This document shows, in pieces, positions 9,495-18,236 of a stretch of DNA of 33,269 nt (position 1 is its first letter; each line of letters begins with the position of its first letter). Where the stretch lies: assembly GCA_021802045.1 (NCBI GenBank), contig JAKABB010000022.1, positions 1 to 33,269 on the forward strand, in the 5' to 3' direction. The notes under the pieces were generated by a model, which had not been told where the DNA came from, made no database searches, and worked only from the letters and a program-made list of their open reading frames with translations. The DNA is from a bacterium. Its GTDB lineage: Bacteria; Chloroflexota; Dormibacteria; Aeolococcales; Bog-877. A program made the translations under genes and the position numbers.

Positions 9495-9980
9495 CTACCG
9501 CCCGACGCTCCCCCCGACGACGTGGCGGCGCAGCGCCCGCTGCATGTCGCGACGGGCCTCGGCCGCGGCGATCGCCTGGCGCTTGTCCACCTGGCGCTTG
9601 CCCTTGGCCACCCCGATCTCGCACTTGACGCGATTGCGCCGCAGGTGCAGGTCCAGGGGGACCAGGGTCACGCCGGGCTGGCGCACCGCCCCGGCGAGGT
9701 GGTCGATCTCCCGGCGATGGAGGAGGAGGCGTCGGGGCCGGGCCGGGTCGTGGTTGTGGCGGTTGCCGTGGCTGTAGGGCTGGATGTGGACCCCCAGCAG
9801 CCAGGCCTCGCCCCGCTCGATGCGCACGTAGGCGTCGGTGAGCTGGCTGTGGCCCTCGCGCAGAGAGCGGACCTCGGTGCCGACCAGCTCCAGTCCGGCC
9901 TCCAGGGCCTCCAGGATGAAGTACTCGAACCGCGCCCGGCGGTTGCGGGCGAGGACGGGGTCCTTGGCGGCGGTGGTCAT
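9495..9980 (-). CDS. smpB: SsrA-binding protein SmpB
   Basis: SmpB binds tmRNA and mimics the missing anticodon arm during trans-translation. The 161-residue protein has the beta-barrel signature GTEVRSLREGHSQLTDAYV, GVHIQPY, and a basic C-terminal tail (KGKRQVDKRQ onward) that enters the mRNA channel. It is a usual length. ATG 9980 overlaps the fmt stop codon as ATGA, which fixes the start and indicates translational coupling. The tmRNA itself is about 9 kb away at 248-629. Confidence 0.96.
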   Translation of the reverse strand: MTTAAKDPVLARNRRARFEYFILEALEAGLELVGTEVRSLREGHSQLTDAYVRIERGEAWLLGVHIQPYSHGNRHNHDPARPRRLLLHRREIDHLAGAVRQPGVTLVPLDLHLRRNRVKCEIGVAKGKRQVDKRQAIAAAEARRDMQRALRRHVVGGSVGR

Positions 9981-10924
9981 GGGGCGGCGTCCTGTTCGGA
10001 TGGGCTGAGGGCCGGACCCCGACGCCCCCGCAGGTAGGCGGCGGCGTCCATCACCGGGCGGCTCGGGGGCTGGACCCTTCGGCAGCGATACCACCCCTCC
10101 CCGGTCTGGACGATGGCGGCGCTCCCTTCGATGGTACGCACGTGCCCGGGCGGCGTGTCCAACGCGGGCCCGTGGGGCAGAGGGTCGCCGGCCACCACCT
10201 TCACCCGCTGGCCCCCTAGGGGCAGCGTCGTCCCCGGCCACGGCTGCAGGGCCCGGACGTGCCGGTCGATCACCGCGGCCGGCAGGGACCAGTCCAGCTC
10301 TCCGGTCCGCCGGTCCAGGCGCGGGGTGTAGGTCGCCCGCCCCGCGTCCTGGGGCTCTGGACTGGCCGTCCCCGCCGCCACCCGCGCCAGCACCTCCACC
10401 AGCAGGTCGGCCCCGGCCTGCGCCAGGACGGCGGTCAGGGTGGGGCGGGTGGCGTCGGGTGGGATCGGCAGGACGGTGGCGGCGTGGACCGGCCCGGTGT
10501 CCAGGCCCTCCGCCATCTGCATGATGGAGACGCCGGTCTCAGGGTCGTCGGCGAGGATGGCGGCGGCGACCGGCGCCGCCCCCCGGTGCCGCGGCAGGAG
10601 CGAGGGGTGGACGTTGATCCCCCCGTGGGGCAGGGCCCGCAGCAGCACCACCGGGATCAGCCGCCCGTAGCTGGCCACGACCAGGGCCTCCGCACCGGAC
10701 CCGACCAGCGCCGCCATCACGGTGGGGTCGCGCAGGGTCTCCGGCTGCCAGAGCGGGAGATGGAGCGATCGCGCCCGGTCCCCCACCGGACGTGGCGCCG
10801 GCCGGCCCCGGGCTCCGGGCCGGTCGGGGGCGGTGAGCACCCCCAGGACCTGGTGCCCGGCCGCGACCACGGCGTCCAGGGTGGGCACCGCGAAGGCGCT
10901 CGAGCCGGCCACCAGCAGGCGCAT
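9977..10924 (-). CDS. fmt: Methionyl-tRNA formyltransferase
   Basis: Fmt transfers a formyl group from 10-formyltetrahydrofolate to initiator Met-tRNA. The 315-residue protein begins MRLLVAGSSAFAVPTLDAV. It carries the catalytic Asn104 and His106 in NVHPSLLPRHRG and the catalytic Asp142 in MAEGLDTGP, with a C-terminal domain in the usual place. I chose ATG 10924 because it begins exactly at the Rossmann strand; an in-frame start at 10975 would extend it into the transporter gene. It follows the transporter by 19 bp and overlaps smpB by four bases. Peptide deformylase, often beside fmt, is absent. Confidence 0.96.
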   Translation of the reverse strand: MRLLVAGSSAFAVPTLDAVVAAGHQVLGVLTAPDRPGARGRPAPRPVGDRARSLHLPLWQPETLRDPTVMAALVGSGAEALVVASYGRLIPVVLLRALPHGGINVHPSLLPRHRGAAPVAAAILADDPETGVSIMQMAEGLDTGPVHAATVLPIPPDATRPTLTAVLAQAGADLLVEVLARVAAGTASPEPQDAGRATYTPRLDRRTGELDWSLPAAVIDRHVRALQPWPGTTLPLGGQRVKVVAGDPLPHGPALDTPPGHVRTIEGSAAIVQTGEGWYRCRRVQPPSRPVMDAAAYLRGRRGPALSPSEQDAAP

Positions 10925-10943
10925 CGCCCGGCCCCGGTGGCGG

Positions 10944-13418
10944 TCAGCCCGCGGGGCCGAGATGGCAGGTGACATCGGCGACGGCGATGTCGGAGCGGCT
11001 CAGCAGCGCCTGCTTGATCCAGAAGGCCCGGTGGTTGTGGAGCACCTGACGCCACCAGTGGCGCACCACCAGCTCCGGCATGACCACCGTGCACAGCGGC
11101 CCGGGGTTGCTGACACGCCAGGCGGAGATGTAGGCCAGGAGCGGGTCCACCACCACCCGGAATGGCGAGGCGATGACCATCGCCGGGGCGACCCGCGAAC
11201 CGGGCCGGACGGAGCGCTGGGCCACCCAGGGGTCCCAGCTGCGGCGGAACGCGGCCACGGCCAGCTCCAGGGCCCGTGCGTCCTCCTCGCCCTCCGAGGA
11301 GGCGACGTGCACCGGGATGACCTCGGTGGCGATGCGGCTGGCGTAGAGGAGCGCCCGCTCGGCCAGCAGCCCGGGCCCGGCCACCGGCACCAGGGCCACG
11401 TGGACCTGGCCGGCGGGCCGCCCGGCCGCCAGCTCCTCCGGCCGGAGGCCCTCCGCCGCGCCCCCGGCGGGCAGGCTGGCCGCCACCAGCCCGGGGCGCC
11501 GGAGGAGCGCCAGCTTCATGCGCAGGAGCCAGGGGCGGCGGATGAGGTCGGCCCAACCCCGCTGGGCCACCCGCTCCGGCAGCACCACGGTGACCGTGGG
11601 GCCACCGTCGGCGCGCAGGCGGTCGACGATGGCCAGCAGCCCCGAGACCGAGCGCAGCTGGTCCCCCCGGCCGCCCATCGGCACCGGGACCACCTCGCCG
11701 CCGATGGCCCGGGCGTACGCCAGGGCTCGGCGCACGGACGGGTCCTGCTCCTGGCCGCGGCGGTACGGCACCACCACCGGCCCCGGGCCCGACGGCTGGT
11801 CCGGGCCGCGACCGCTGACCTGGTGCCGCACCCACCGGTAGTGGCGCCCGATGGCGGCGAAGAGCGCCACCAGGAGGGGGACGATGATCAGCACCACCCA
11901 GGCGCCGCGCGGGGTCTTGGTGACGATGATGACCAGGTCCACCACCAGGGTGGCGGCGGCGCCGGTGCCGTTGATGGCGACGTTGCGGCGCCAGTGGGCC
12001 CCGCGCTCCACCCACCAGTGACGCACCATCGCCCCCTGGGCCAGGGTGAAGGCGGTGAAGACCCCAAGGGCGTAGAGGTTGATGAGGTCGTTGGTGTTGC
12101 CGTTGAAGGCGATCAGGAGGACCGCGGCGGCGGCCGCCAGCAGGCCGATGGCGGTGCTGTAGACCAGCCGCCCGCCGAGGTGGGCGAAGCGGTGCGGGAG
12201 GTGGTCGTCGCGGGCCAGCACCGCGCCCAGGCGGGGCAGGCCGTTGAAGCTGGTGTTGGCGGCCAGGATCAGGACCAGGGTGGTGGAGAACTGGATCACG
12301 TAGAAGAACCAGCGGCCCGGGCCGGTGAAGACCTGGGTCGCGATCTGGGCCACCACGGTCGGGTTGCTGTTGGGCTGGGGCACGACGCTGTAGACCAGGT
12401 CCAGCAGGTCCACCCCCAGGAGCAGCGTGATCAGCACGATCCCCAGGACCACCAGGGTCCGGGCGGCGTTGCGGGCCGCCGGGGGGCGGAAGCTGGGCAC
12501 GCCGTTGGAGACCGCCTCGATGCCGGTCATCGACGAGCACCCGGTGGCGAAGGCGGTGAGGATCAGGAAGGGCGCGACGGCGGCGGCGGGGTGCGGGATC
12601 GGGGGGAAGTGGGCGAAGGGCCGGCGGGTGGCGCCGAAGAGGAGCCCGCGGACCAGGCCGACCCCGATGAGGGTCAGGAAGCTGCCGACGAACAGGTAGG
12701 TCGGGGCGGCGAAGATGGCCCCGGCCTCCCGGACCCCGCGCAGGTTGCCGACGGCGAGGAGGGCGATGAAGACCAGCCCCAGCACGAGCTTCAGCGCGGC
12801 CAGGGACCCGAAGGCCGATATCAGGGCGTCGACCCCGGAGGAGACACTCACCGCCACCGTCAGGATGTAGTCCACCACCAGGGCGGCGGCGGCGATGAGG
12901 CCGGGGATGACGCCCAGGTTGGCGCGGGCCACCGCGTAGGACCCGCCTCCTTGGGGGTGCCCGAAGATCACCTGCCGGTAGGAGGTGACCACCAGCGCCA
13001 CCAGGACGGCGATGGCGATCCCGATGGGGAGGTTGATGGCCAGGGCCCCGGCCCCGGCCACCGCCAGCACCACCAGCCCGGCCTCGGGGCCGTAGGCCAT
13101 CGACGAGAGGGCGTCGGACGAGAGGATGGGCAAGGCCCGCCGGATCGAGAGCCGCTCGCTGTCGACGGAGCGGATGCTGAGCGGGCGGCCGAACAGGAAG
13201 CGGTTGACGCGGCCGGCCAGGCCCCGCGGCCCGCCGGGGAGGCCCGCCCGCTCGGTGGCCTCCACCAGCCCCTTGCCCATGAGGCGGAAGGCGCCGTCGT
13301 CGGCCCGCTCGATGCGCACGTAGCGGTCCCCGGGGCGTGAGCCGGACTCCGCCACCGGGCGCTCCAGGGCGCCTCCCAGCAGGTCGGGCGGGTCAGGGGG
13401 CAGGCCGGTGGCGGGCAC
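10944..13418 (-). CDS. KimA-like APC/KUP-family potassium transporter with doubled cytosolic domain
   Basis: The 824-residue protein matches B. subtilis KimA (YdaO) in order of motifs: LSSDALSSMAYGPE (99-112), HPQGGGSYAVARANLG (154-169), VDYILTVAVSVSSG (182-195), GCSSMTGIEAVSN (293-305), PPAARNAARTL and ANTSFNGLP (387-395). The membrane core spans about 100-525 with roughly 12 helices. KimA is a proton-coupled high-affinity potassium importer of about 607 residues. This protein is longer because it has about 90 extra N-terminal residues and two KimA-type cytosolic domains in tandem (about 545-651 and 671-820). Both have an RxW...L-R/H hallmark followed by an aliphatic motif. The start is GTG, with GAGG about 13 bases upstream. 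It sits between priA and fmt. No c-di-AMP riboswitch fits in the 82-bp upstream gap. An amino-acid substrate cannot be excluded. Confidence 0.85.
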   Translation of the reverse strand: MPATGLPPDPPDLLGGALERPVAESGSRPGDRYVRIERADDGAFRLMGKGLVEATERAGLPGGPRGLAGRVNRFLFGRPLSIRSVDSERLSIRRALPILSSDALSSMAYGPEAGLVVLAVAGAGALAINLPIGIAIAVLVALVVTSYRQVIFGHPQGGGSYAVARANLGVIPGLIAAAALVVDYILTVAVSVSSGVDALISAFGSLAALKLVLGLVFIALLAVGNLRGVREAGAIFAAPTYLFVGSFLTLIGVGLVRGLLFGATRRPFAHFPPIPHPAAAVAPFLILTAFATGCSSMTGIEAVSNGVPSFRPPAARNAARTLVVLGIVLITLLLGVDLLDLVYSVVPQPNSNPTVVAQIATQVFTGPGRWFFYVIQFSTTLVLILAANTSFNGLPRLGAVLARDDHLPHRFAHLGGRLVYSTAIGLLAAAAAVLLIAFNGNTNDLINLYALGVFTAFTLAQGAMVRHWWVERGAHWRRNVAINGTGAAATLVVDLVIIVTKTPRGAWVVLIIVPLLVALFAAIGRHYRWVRHQVSGRGPDQPSGPGPVVVPYRRGQEQDPSVRRALAYARAIGGEVVPVPMGGRGDQLRSVSGLLAIVDRLRADGGPTVTVVLPERVAQRGWADLIRRPWLLRMKLALLRRPGLVAASLPAGGAAEGLRPEELAAGRPAGQVHVALVPVAGPGLLAERALLYASRIATEVIPVHVASSEGEEDARALELAVAAFRRSWDPWVAQRSVRPGSRVAPAMVIASPFRVVVDPLLAYISAWRVSNPGPLCTVVMPELVVRHWWRQVLHNHRAFWIKQALLSRSDIAVADVTCHLGPAG

Positions 13419-13500
13419 GGCGGGCGGGCACCTCGGAAATCTCGGGGGCAGGAGCGTCGGCCATTATCCGGTGCCCGTCGCCCGGCCCGGCCGGGCCCCG

Positions 13501-15540
13501 TCACCAGCCGGGGTCGAGGTCGACGCTCCAGCCCCGCCCGCCGGGCAGGTGCGGGCGTGCCGGCCGGAGGTCGGCGCCGCGCAGGGTCAGCTCCCAGCGG
13601 TGCAGGCCCCGGAGTCGGTGCAGGAAGGCCGGGCTGGGGCCCAGGACCTCGATCCCCTCCCCCACCAGCAGCGGTCGCAGGCGCTCGGCGGTGGCGGCGG
13701 CGGCGGCCCGCCCGGCGTCGGGGTCGGCGTCGCTGTGGGTGAGGACGCACAGTCGCACGTAGGGGGGGAAGCGCAGGGCCCGGCGGGTCCGGAGCTCGGC
13801 GCGGGCGAAGCCCACGTAGTCGTGGTCGGTGGCGTAGCGCACCGCCGGGTGCTCTGGGCTGTAGGTCTGGAGGATGACCCGGGCCGGCTCGTCGCCCCGG
13901 CCGGCCCGGCCGGCGACCTGGGTCAGCAGGGAGAAGGTGCCGGCCGCCGCCCGGTAGTCGGGGAAGTGGAGGGCGGTGTCGGCGTTGACGATCCCCACCA
14001 CCTGGACCCCGGGCAGGTCCCAGCCCTTGGCCACCATCTGGGTCCCGATCATGAGGTCGGCCTCGCGGGCCCGGAAGCGCTCGTAGAGGGCGAAGTGGGC
14101 GTCGCGGTGGGCCACGGTGTCCCGGTCCATGCGCAGCAGCCGGGCCCGCGGCCAGCGCTCCCGGACCTCGGCCTCCAGCCGCTCCGTCCCCATGCCCAGG
14201 GCCTTGATCGCCCGCCCGCCGCAGGCTGGACAGCGGTCGGGCAGGGCCAGGCGGTGGCCGCAGTAGTGGCACACGCACTCCCGGGCGCCGGCGTGGTAGA
14301 CCAGCGACACGCTGCACTGGGGGCAGCCGACGGCCTCCCCGCACTGCCGGCAGAGGACGACCGTGAAGGTGCCCCGCCGGTTGAGGAAGAGGATGCCCTG
14401 GCCGCCACGGTCCAGGGTCTCGCCGACCGCCGCCTCCAGGGTGCGCGAGAAGGGGGAGCGGTTGCCCTGGGCCAGTTCCTCTCGGAGGTCCACCACCTCG
14501 ATCGGGGGCATCGGGCGGCCGCGGTAGCGCCGGGCCAGGGTGAGCAGCCGCAGGCCGCCGCGGTGGGCCTCGTAGAAGGTCTCCAGGCGGGGCGTGGCGC
14601 TGCCCAGCACCACCGGGATCCGCAGGGCGCCGGCGATGCGGCGGGCGACGTCGACGGCGTGGTAGCGGGGCACCCGGTCCTGCTTGTAGGCGGTGGAGTC
14701 CTCCTCGTCGACCACCACCAGCCCCAGGGCCGGCAGGGGGGCGAAGACCGCGCTGCGCGAGCCGATCACCACCTGGACCCCGCCACCACGGATGCGCCGC
14801 CACTCGCCGGCCCGCTCGGCCTCGGTGAGGGCCGAGTGCAGGACCGCGATCGCGCCCGGCAGGCGGGCGGCGAAGCGGCGCACCGTCTGCGGGGTGAGGG
14901 AGATCTCGGGGACCAGGACCAGGGCCTGCTGGCCCCGGGCCCGGACCAGGTCGATGGCGGCCAGGTAGACCTCGGTCTTGCCGGAGCCGGTCACCCCGTG
15001 CAGCAGGAAGGCGCCGCCGCTGCCGGCGTGGATCGCCGCGGCGATGGCCGCCACCGCCTCAGCCTGGGCCGGCTCCAGCGGCGGGGCCGGCAGCGCCCCG
15101 CCGGGAGGGGCCGCCCCGGCCCCGCCCCCACCGGCGGGGGGCATGCCCAGGGTGGGGCGGCGGGCACCGGTGGGGTCGCGCCGTCGGGCCACGGGCCGGG
15201 TGGCGCGCACGCCGGGGGGGAGCATGGCCCGCACCACGTCCAGCAGGGAGCAGGCCAGGGCCTCGGCCAGCGCGGGGGCGGCCGCCAGCAGGTGGGGCAC
15301 CAGGACCGGCTCCTCGTCGTAGACGGCCTCGATCGGCCGCAGGGGACCGGGCTGGGGCCGATCCGGGAAGGCGATCACGTACCCCAGCAGGCGGCGGCGG
15401 CCCAGGGGGACCACCACCCGGTGCCCCGGCCGCAGCGTCGCCCGCAGCGGCAGGGGCACCTCGTAGTCGAATCCGGTGTGCTGGGGACCGGTCGGGGTCT
15501 CGGGCAGGACGGTGGCGACCCGCGGCCCGGGGGCGGTCAT
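13501..15540 (-). CDS. priA: Primosomal protein N' (replication restart helicase PriA)
   Basis: PriA reloads the replisome at stalled forks. The 679-residue protein has the N-terminal 3'-DNA-binding domain, Walker A in HGVTGSGKTEV (about 183-193), a Walker B box reading DEED (278-281), helicase motif ILFLNRRG, and eight zinc-binding cysteines in four CxxC pairs. Residues around AGRAGRGDEPARVILQT carry motif VI. The usual box is DEEH; the change is noted separately. A Gly/Ala/Pro-rich linker precedes the helicase core. ATG 15540 overlaps the coaBC stop codon as ATGA. Many actinobacterial PriA proteins have lost the ATPase motifs, but this one has kept them. Confidence 0.95.
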   Translation of the reverse strand: MTAPGPRVATVLPETPTGPQHTGFDYEVPLPLRATLRPGHRVVVPLGRRRLLGYVIAFPDRPQPGPLRPIEAVYDEEPVLVPHLLAAAPALAEALACSLLDVVRAMLPPGVRATRPVARRRDPTGARRPTLGMPPAGGGGAGAAPPGGALPAPPLEPAQAEAVAAIAAAIHAGSGGAFLLHGVTGSGKTEVYLAAIDLVRARGQQALVLVPEISLTPQTVRRFAARLPGAIAVLHSALTEAERAGEWRRIRGGGVQVVIGSRSAVFAPLPALGLVVVDEEDSTAYKQDRVPRYHAVDVARRIAGALRIPVVLGSATPRLETFYEAHRGGLRLLTLARRYRGRPMPPIEVVDLREELAQGNRSPFSRTLEAAVGETLDRGGQGILFLNRRGTFTVVLCRQCGEAVGCPQCSVSLVYHAGARECVCHYCGHRLALPDRCPACGGRAIKALGMGTERLEAEVRERWPRARLLRMDRDTVAHRDAHFALYERFRAREADLMIGTQMVAKGWDLPGVQVVGIVNADTALHFPDYRAAAGTFSLLTQVAGRAGRGDEPARVILQTYSPEHPAVRYATDHDYVGFARAELRTRRALRFPPYVRLCVLTHSDADPDAGRAAAAATAERLRPLLVGEGIEVLGPSPAFLHRLRGLHRWELTLRGADLRPARPHLPGGRGWSVDLDPGW

Positions 15541-16835
15541 TCGCGGGCGCGGGACCCCGCCGCCGGGCCGGCCGGGCCGGCGGCCACGACCGCGTCGACG
15601 ATGGCCCGGGCGACCGCCGCCTTGGGCCGCCGGTCGAGGGGCCGCTCCGTGCCGTCCGGCGACAGGAGCGTGACCGCGGCCTGGTCGCCGCCCATCGCCG
15701 AGCCCTCGCCACTGACCTGGTTGGCCACCAGGAGGTCGACGCCCTTGCGGGCCAGCTTGCGGCGCGCGTGCTCCAGGACCGCCTCGGTCTCGGCCGCGAA
15801 GCCGACCACCAGGCAGCCCGGTGGCCGCTCCGCCACCACCGCCGCCAGGACGTCCACCGTGGGGACCAGGGTGAGGACGGGCGCCGGCTCCGCCTCCCGC
15901 TTGCGCTTGTGGGGGCTGGGGGCGGCGACCCGGTAGTCGGCGACCGCCGCCGCCATCAGGACGCAGCGCGCCCCCCCCAGCACGCTGCGCACCGCGGCCA
16001 GCATCTCGGCGGCCGTCTCCACCTGGAGCACCCGCAGCCCGGCCCGGGGCGGGGGGGGCGGCGCCGCCGTCACCAGGACCACCTGGGCCTGGCGGCGCAG
16101 GCACTCCGCCGCCAGGGCCCAGCCCATCTTGCCGCTGCTCCGGTTGCCCAGGTAGCGGACCGGGTCGATCGGCTCCCGGGTCCCGCCGGCGGTCACCACC
16201 ACCACCCAGCCGGCCAGGTCCCCGTCGGGCGCCGGGGCCGGCCCCCCAGGGCCCAGCGCCCGCCGGACCGCGGCCAGGATCTCCTCCAGCGGCGCCAGGC
16301 GGCCGCTGTCCTCCCGCCCCGAGGCCAACCGTCCCCGGACCGGGCCCACCACCTGCGCGCCCCGGGCGCGCAGGCTCGCGACATTGTCCACGGTCGCGGG
16401 GTGGCGCCACATCGCCCCCTCCATGGCGGGGGCCACGATCAGGGGGGCCGGGCAGGCCAGGGCGGTGCCGCTGACGATCTCGTCGGCCAGGCCGGTGGCG
16501 AGCCGGGCCAGCATGCTGGCGGTGGCCGGCACCACCAGCTGGACCTCGGCCCACGCACCCAGGGTCAGGTGGGACATGCCGTGGGCGGCGAGCTCGGGCG
16601 GCTCGCCGCCGGGGTCGAGGAGGCGGGTCGCCACCGGGGCTCCCGAGAGCGCCTGCAGGGTGACCGGGCGCAGGAAGGCCTGAGCCCCCGGGCTCATGGT
16701 CACCCGGACCAGGGCCCCCGCCCGGCGCAGCCGGGTGATGAGCTCCGGCACCTTGACGGCCGCGATGCCCCCCGAGACGTGGAGCAGCACCCGCCGCCCG
16801 GCCAGAGGGTCGGCGTCGGTGGTGGGGAGCTCCAT
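15537..16835 (-). CDS. coaBC: Bifunctional phosphopantothenoylcysteine decarboxylase/synthase CoaBC
   Basis: CoaBC performs two coenzyme A steps: joining cysteine to 4'-phosphopantothenate (CoaB) and decarboxylating the product (CoaC). The 432-residue protein has an N-terminal flavoprotein CoaC half, with LLHVSGGIAAVK (17-28), His89 in GMSHLTLGAWAE and PAMEGAMW (136-143), then a CoaB half with VTAGGTREPIDPVRYLGN, NRSSGKMG and AAAVADYR. The CoaC motif is usually PAMN; glutamate replaces asparagine here. The clamp cysteine expected near RLASGREDSGR is serine. ATG 16835 is the first start after the upstream gene. Its stop overlaps priA by four bases. The rpoZ gene often found just upstream is absent. 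Confidence 0.94.
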   Translation of the reverse strand: MELPTTDADPLAGRRVLLHVSGGIAAVKVPELITRLRRAGALVRVTMSPGAQAFLRPVTLQALSGAPVATRLLDPGGEPPELAAHGMSHLTLGAWAEVQLVVPATASMLARLATGLADEIVSGTALACPAPLIVAPAMEGAMWRHPATVDNVASLRARGAQVVGPVRGRLASGREDSGRLAPLEEILAAVRRALGPGGPAPAPDGDLAGWVVVVTAGGTREPIDPVRYLGNRSSGKMGWALAAECLRRQAQVVLVTAAPPPPPRAGLRVLQVETAAEMLAAVRSVLGGARCVLMAAAVADYRVAAPSPHKRKREAEPAPVLTLVPTVDVLAAVVAERPPGCLVVGFAAETEAVLEHARRKLARKGVDLLVANQVSGEGSAMGGDQAAVTLLSPDGTERPLDRRPKAAVARAIVDAVVAAGPAGPAAGSRARE

Positions 16836-16881
16836 GATCGAGATTGTGGCAGGCCACCGCGGGGTCCACGACCCCGGGTCG

Positions 16882-18120
16882 CTAGGCCAGGCCGCGCCGC
16901 CAGGCGGCCGGCACCTCCGGTCCGGCGGCGATCGTCCGGGCCCCGAGGAACCGCGCCAGCTCCTGGATGGCCCCGACCACCGGCCCGGCCAGAGCCGCGG
17001 CCGCCGCTGGGTCGCCCTCCAGGTGGACGGCCCGGAGCCGCAGCCGCTGCTGCCGGCGGTCGAGGACGGGGTCGAGCCGGCCCACCAGGCGGTCCCCATG
17101 CAGGATCGGCATCACGTAGTATCCGTGCCGGCGCTGGGCGGCCGGGACGTAGATCTCCATCCGGAAGTCGAAGTCGAAGAGCAGGCGGGTGCGGGGGCGA
17201 TCCCGGATCAGGTTGTCGAACGGCGAGAGCAGGGTCGTCCGCGGGGGGGCCGGCTGGTCGGCGAGCCGCTCCAGGCGGGGGAGGTCGTCGGCATGCACGT
17301 ACCACGGCCCCGGGAGGGCGCCGGTGGGGCCGGCGACCTCCACCGGGACGATGCGGCCGCGCGCCTGGAGCTGGCGCAGCACCGCGGGGAGGCCGGGGTA
17401 GTGGCCGCTGGTGAAGTGGCCGCGAATGTGTCCGGGGCGGGCCACGCCGAGGGCGCGCAGCGAACGCTCCGCGGCGCAGCGGACCGCGTTCGGGGTCGAG
17501 AGGCGCCCCCGGGGCGTGGTGGGCGGGAGCCAGCGCTCGGCCAGGTCCCAGAGCCGGTGGCCGCCCTGCCGCCCCGCGACCAGGACCCGCCCCTGGCGCC
17601 AGAGGAAGAAGAGCAGGCGGTCGACGGTGCGCCCGTCGGTCCAGCCCGGCGACGACCAGGCCACGGCGGCGGGGCCCCCCAGCTCGCGAGCGGGCAGGGG
17701 GCCGCGGCGCCGGAGAGCCAGCAGGGTCCGGCGGCGCAGGCCGGCGTTGTCCGCCAGCCACTGCCGCACCCGGCGCCCCTCCAGGGTCTCGGGGGCGGGA
17801 TAGGTGCGCATCCGCAGGCGGTGGAGGGGATAGTCCTCGGTGCAGACGATCGAGGCGGCGTGGGCCCAGTACTCGAAGAGGGCGCGCCGCTCCCAGAGCA
17901 GGCTGTCCAGCAGCTCCGGGCGGTAGCTGCCGAGACGGCTCCAGAGCACCAGCAGGGGGCTGCGGGCCACCGCCTGGATGGGGTCCAGCTGGAGGCAGCC
18001 GAGGCGGTGGACCAGGGCCAGCACGGCGTCGGCGTCGGGCGGGGACGCCGACCCGTCGTGGCCCGCCAGCTGCTGGCCGGCGATCGCCAGCCGCCGCGCC
18101 GTCGCCAGCGAGATCACCAT
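16882..18120 (-). CDS. YcaQ-like winged-helix DNA glycosylase family protein (HTH_42)
   Basis: The 412-residue protein belongs to the HTH_42/DUF1006 family of E. coli YcaQ (AlkX) and Streptomyces AlkZ, DNA glycosylases that unhook crosslinks and remove bulky alkyl adducts. Visible hallmarks are LGCLQLDPIQAVARSP with Q44-L45-D46, the catalytic QxD triad of the YcaQ-like branch (AlkZ has QxQ), ERRALFEYWAHAASIV, and SPFDNLIRDRPRTRLLFDFDFRMEIYVP near the C-terminus. I chose ATG 18120 over GTG 18129 because it begins at the first helix. It lies 46 bp upstream of coaBC on the same strand and diverges from the sigma factor at 18237. The exact substrate is unknown. Confidence 0.87.
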   Translation of the reverse strand: MVISLATARRLAIAGQQLAGHDGSASPPDADAVLALVHRLGCLQLDPIQAVARSPLLVLWSRLGSYRPELLDSLLWERRALFEYWAHAASIVCTEDYPLHRLRMRTYPAPETLEGRRVRQWLADNAGLRRRTLLALRRRGPLPARELGGPAAVAWSSPGWTDGRTVDRLLFFLWRQGRVLVAGRQGGHRLWDLAERWLPPTTPRGRLSTPNAVRCAAERSLRALGVARPGHIRGHFTSGHYPGLPAVLRQLQARGRIVPVEVAGPTGALPGPWYVHADDLPRLERLADQPAPPRTTLLSPFDNLIRDRPRTRLLFDFDFRMEIYVPAAQRRHGYYVMPILHGDRLVGRLDPVLDRRQQRLRLRAVHLEGDPAAAAALAGPVVGAIQELARFLGARTIAAGPEVPAAWRRGLA

Positions 18121-18236
18121 GGGGCGCACGGCCGCAGTCTGCGGCCCCGCGGCCGCCGGCCGCCACCCCCGGGGCGGCCAGAATGGGCCAGGGGCGTGTC
18201 AACCAGCCGGCGTGCCCGGCCGTCTGATAGGGCGAC

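Noticed and set aside
13419-13500. c-di-AMP (ydaO-type) riboswitch for the KimA-like gene
   Set aside because: Only 82 bases are available and no conserved riboswitch core is visible.
13408-15936. 842-residue plus-strand frame opposite priA
   Set aside because: Gly/Ala/Val/Gln-rich antisense shadow of priA with no motif.
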